NCBI RefSeq assembly: GCF_002631205.1
Contig: NZ_PDLO01000003.1
Span: 454,568-518,567 of the forward strand
Reading direction: 5' to 3'
Source of the DNA: Neolewinella marina
GTDB taxonomy: Bacteria > Bacteroidota > Bacteroidia > Chitinophagales > Saprospiraceae
Length of the DNA: 64,000 bases
Below the pieces are notes generated by a model. That model searched no databases. It was not told the DNA's origin and saw only the letters and a list, made by a program, of their open reading frames with translations. Both the position numbers and the translations under genes were made by a program. Positions 61,902 to 64,000 of this stretch are shown one piece after another; position 1 is the stretch's first letter; each line of letters opens with the position of its first letter.

Positions 61902-63248
61902 TTACCGTACGCCTACCTGCTCTTCCCAGCGTTGAAGTGCCCGGCGTAGTTTTTTGGCGACTTGCGGTGAGTCGGCGTAGCGGTTGTTTTCCTCCACGAG
62001 GTCTTCCCGGAGGTTAAAGAGTTCGTAGGTTCCGCTATGGTACCGCTTGAGCTTCCAGTCTCCCTCGATGACCGCAGAGCGCTGGTCTTCGTAGCTGCGG
62101 AAAAAGTAGAGTTTGCGTGGCTTCATCTTCTCTCCTCGGAGGAGGGGCAGCAGGCTCACTCCCTGGACATTTTCGCCCCGAAACGATTTACCCGTGGCCA
62201 TTTCCAGCAGGGTAGGGTAGATGTCAATGGATTGCACGGGAACGCTGGTCCTTGTTCCTGGAGTAGTGACGCCCGGGTAGCTGATGATCAGCGGAACGCG
62301 GGCTCCGCCTTCACCGAGGGCGTCTCCTCCGGTCTTACCGCCGCTGAGCGGGGCATTGTCAAAATATCCCCCCTGATCGGAGATGAAAATTATGGCGGTG
62401 TTGTCGGTTATTCCCTTGTCGTCAACGGCTTTGAGAATGCGGCCGACGGACTCATCCAGGGCGGTCACCATCGCGGCGTATTCGGCGTATTTCCCGGACA
62501 TTCCTTCGCGAGTATACCGTTCCACCAGATCCGGTCGGCCGATGTGGGGCCCGTGTACGGTATAGTACCAGTGGGAGAGCATGAATGGTCCTGAGCGATC
62601 GTATTCGGTGATGAAGCGGACGCTCTCGTCGGTCAGTACTCCTGTGAGGTACTCTCCTTCGGTGGCTTCCGGTAAGGGGTTGCCGTGACGGAAAAAGGGC
62701 GCGAGGTAGCTACCCGGATGGCCCTGGTTTCCGGTTCCGAACTGGCGATCGAAGCCCTGGTGTATAGGATGGTACGGCTCGTGTCCGAGGTGCCACTTGC
62801 CGACGAACATATTGTAGTAGCCGTGCGCTTTCAGCTTTTCCGCATATGTGACTTCCTCAAGGGGCAGCCAGTTCCGCGTGGGCAGTTGTACGGGGTCGCC
62901 GGGCCAGTTACTGAAGGCTTCGGTGGTTCTGCCTTCCGGGGTGAATCCGTGCTTCGTCGTATTCGGGATGTGGCGGTAGAATTGCATTCTGGCGGCCTCC
63001 TTACCAGTGAGTAGCGACGCGCGACTAGGACTACAGGTGGGAGTAGGTATATAAGCTCTTTCAAAGGAAAGTCCGCTGGCTCTGAGCCGGTCGATGTTCG
63101 GCGTGTGGAGGCGATCGTTCCGGAAGCCGACATCCATCCACCCGAGATCGTCCACGAAGAAGAGAACGATATGCGGAGCGGGTTCCTGGGCGGAAACCGT
63201 GCCCTTGGCGCACAGCATAAGCAGAAAAAGTAGGTGAGATTGTCGCAT
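61902..63248 (-). CDS. S1-family arylsulfatase-type sulfatase (PUL sulfatase 5, first gene of leftward arm)
   Basis: 448 residues with a signal peptide (LLFLLMLCAKGTVSAQ). It shows HIVLFFVDDLGWMDVGFRND, formylglycine Cys72 in TPTCSPSRASLLTGKE, FVGKWHLGHEPYHP and FISDQGGYFDN, the arylsulfatase A/galactose-sulfatase-like S1 pattern. It is shorter than its neighbours but appears complete. As the promoter-proximal gene of the seven-gene leftward operon its upstream region should hold the second PUL promoter. I could not find a TAnnTTTG box on that strand between 63249 and 63400. Confidence 0.92.
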   Translation of the reverse strand: MRQSHLLFLLMLCAKGTVSAQEPAPHIVLFFVDDLGWMDVGFRNDRLHTPNIDRLRASGLSFERAYIPTPTCSPSRASLLTGKEAARMQFYRHIPNTTKHGFTPEGRTTEAFSNWPGDPVQLPTRNWLPLEEVTYAEKLKAHGYYNMFVGKWHLGHEPYHPIHQGFDRQFGTGNQGHPGSYLAPFFRHGNPLPEATEGEYLTGVLTDESVRFITEYDRSGPFMLSHWYYTVHGPHIGRPDLVERYTREGMSGKYAEYAAMVTALDESVGRILKAVDDKGITDNTAIIFISDQGGYFDNAPLSGGKTGGDALGEGGARVPLIISYPGVTTPGTRTSVPVQSIDIYPTLLEMATGKSFRGENVQGVSLLPLLRGEKMKPRKLYFFRSYEDQRSAVIEGDWKLKRYHSGTYELFNLREDLVEENNRYADSPQVAKKLRRALQRWEEQVGVR

Positions 63249-63556
63249 CCGGGGGTAAGCTTTCGAGCTGAATGCAAGAAGCCGTTAATAGTAGCCGAGG
63301 GTGTGCCCCTCCGTCAATTGGAGGTTGCCCAGCGTACATTCAATAAGGTTAAAAGCTTGGTAGAACTGGCTGGCGCACCGGCCTGGTGCCCCCCCCCGGG
63401 GTCGGCCAACTGGCAACCAAAAACTGGATGCTCTATGCCCAGGCCTTGAACTTCTGTGCAATCTGACACCAGAAACCCAATGGTGGGACGCCAATCACCT
63501 TGGCTCTTCCACAAGCTGGCCTCCAAACATATAGAGAGACATCCTGGAGACTACAC
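63249..63556. other. 308-base junction between the PUL and the right flanking gene
   Basis: No intact gene is visible. A plus-strand stretch around 63396-63462 reads like a coding remnant (GVGQLATKNWMLYAQALNFC, then stop), but I cannot name it. The stretch contains a run of nine C near 63391. It does not match the sequence next to the left flanking copy, so the repeat itself ends at the stop codon at 63557. Confidence 0.45.
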
Positions 63557-64000
63557 TCAGAGTACCCCTTCCTCCACCCGGGCCTTCCACCGGGGGAAGC
63601 CATCCACGAAGCTGGAGCCAATGTGTTCGTGGCGCACCGTCCAGAAAGGGTAGGGGAAGGTGTTCGAACGGCGGTAGTTGCTCCGTCCCAGCGCATTGAG
63701 GTGCTGCACTTCCTGGGTGATTCGCTGCAGGTGGTCGGCCAGGGTACCGCTATCGCGTGGCAGGCTCCAGACGTAGGTGGCGTGGCTGTCCAGCAGCTCC
63801 AGCAGGAAGTGATGCATTTCGTTTCCCCGCACGAAGAACAGAAACCCGAAGCGGGGCGTCAGCGCAAAGCGGAGGGGCTGACCGCGCTCGTGGTGTTCGG
63901 CCAGGTAGGCCAGTTGGGGGGCATTGCGGACGTCGAGCGTCCCGAGGATTTCCTTCAGCAGTTCTTCCCCTCCGTCGGTTACCGGGCGGAGCGCCCGTAC
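63557..64000 (-). CDS. Unknown protein, right copy of the gene flanking the PUL (partial)
   Basis: The last 147 codons of a gene whose 5' part lies beyond the window. Aligned without gaps to 36778-37221, it differs at about 12 of 444 bases, and most differences are silent or conservative (for example GNEMHHFL for GNELHHYL, and a C-terminal VEEGVL for VEEGLL). The reading frame is intact in the visible part, which suggests both copies are kept as working genes. No known domain is recognised. Confidence 0.75.
   Translation of the reverse strand, partial: VRALRPVTDGGEELLKEILGTLDVRNAPQLAYLAEHHERGQPLRFALTPRFGFLFFVRGNEMHHFLLELLDSHATYVWSLPRDSGTLADHLQRITQEVQHLNALGRSNYRRSNTFPYPFWTVRHEHIGSSFVDGFPRWKARVEEGVL
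63557..64000 (-). repeat. Right copy of the direct repeat flanking the PUL
   Basis: Partner of 36778-37221. It is cut by the window edge. Recombination between the two would remove or duplicate the whole 26.8 kb PUL interval. Confidence 0.9.

Noticed and set aside
63314..63526. A 70-codon minus-strand frame in the right junction
   Set aside because: It is short, of mixed composition, and overlaps other equally good short frames. It is more likely degraded sequence than a gene.
36778..63556. An integrative element or transposon carrying the PUL
   Set aside because: There is no integrase, transposase, att-like short repeat or mobilization gene. Only the duplicated flanking gene supports mobility, so it is listed as a finding and not called a mobile element.

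Overview
The window looks like a chromosomal segment of a marine Bacteroidota, most likely near Lewinella/Neolewinella (class Saprospiria). This rests on a SusC/SusD pair, a one-protein hybrid two-component regulator, many S1 sulfatases, TAnnTTTG-type promoter boxes, sparse Shine-Dalgarno sequences and GC-rich coding. The exact taxon is inferred. No rRNA, tRNA, CRISPR array, integrase or intact insertion sequence was found.

Positions 1-30,000 are mostly core metabolism: groEL (partial)/groES, purL, a TlpA-like thioredoxin lipoprotein, yebC-galK, a ribBA whose RibA half has lost its zinc cysteines, a GT2 glycosyltransferase, class II aldolase, mqnD, an RluA-type pseudouridine synthase, an S41 protease, a TIR-TPR-SDR fusion followed by tmk, an MBL-fold hydrolase, miaE-glgP, an M57 metalloprotease, a sorbosone/glucose-dehydrogenase-like lipoprotein, a three-gene acyl-CoA carboxylase operon with an HSD10-like SDR, and two exported ferritin-like proteins. 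Positions 29,299-36,744 hold a ZIP transporter, an unknown membrane protein, a PhoD-like phosphatase, an arylsulfatase, an orphan four-helix-bundle sensor protein and a mechanosensitive-channel-like protein.

Positions 38,291-63,248 form a polysaccharide utilization locus (PUL). A rightward arm encodes SusC, SusD, a surface glycan-binding lipoprotein, a hybrid two-component system (HTCS) and a GH110 alpha-1,3-galactosidase. A converging leftward arm encodes sulfatase, sulfatase, GH110, sulfatase, sulfatase, a beta-propeller protein of 928 aa that resembles lambda-carrageenase (GH150), and sulfatase. This set predicts use of a heavily sulfated alpha-1,3/beta-1,4-galactan, most simply lambda-carrageenan. 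An endo-enzyme would cut the chain, SusCD would import oligosaccharides, five sulfatases would strip sulfate, GH110 would release alpha-1,3-galactose, and the HTCS would sense an oligosaccharide. No beta-galactosidase lies inside the window. Galactokinase is encoded far to the left.

The PUL is bracketed by two copies of an unknown gene in direct orientation (36,778-37,794 and 63,557 to past the window end), about 97% identical over the visible 444 bases. The left copy abuts the decapitated 3' end of an AraC-type regulator. This suggests rearrangement or acquisition of the locus. The HTCS gene is locally less GC-rich than the core genes.
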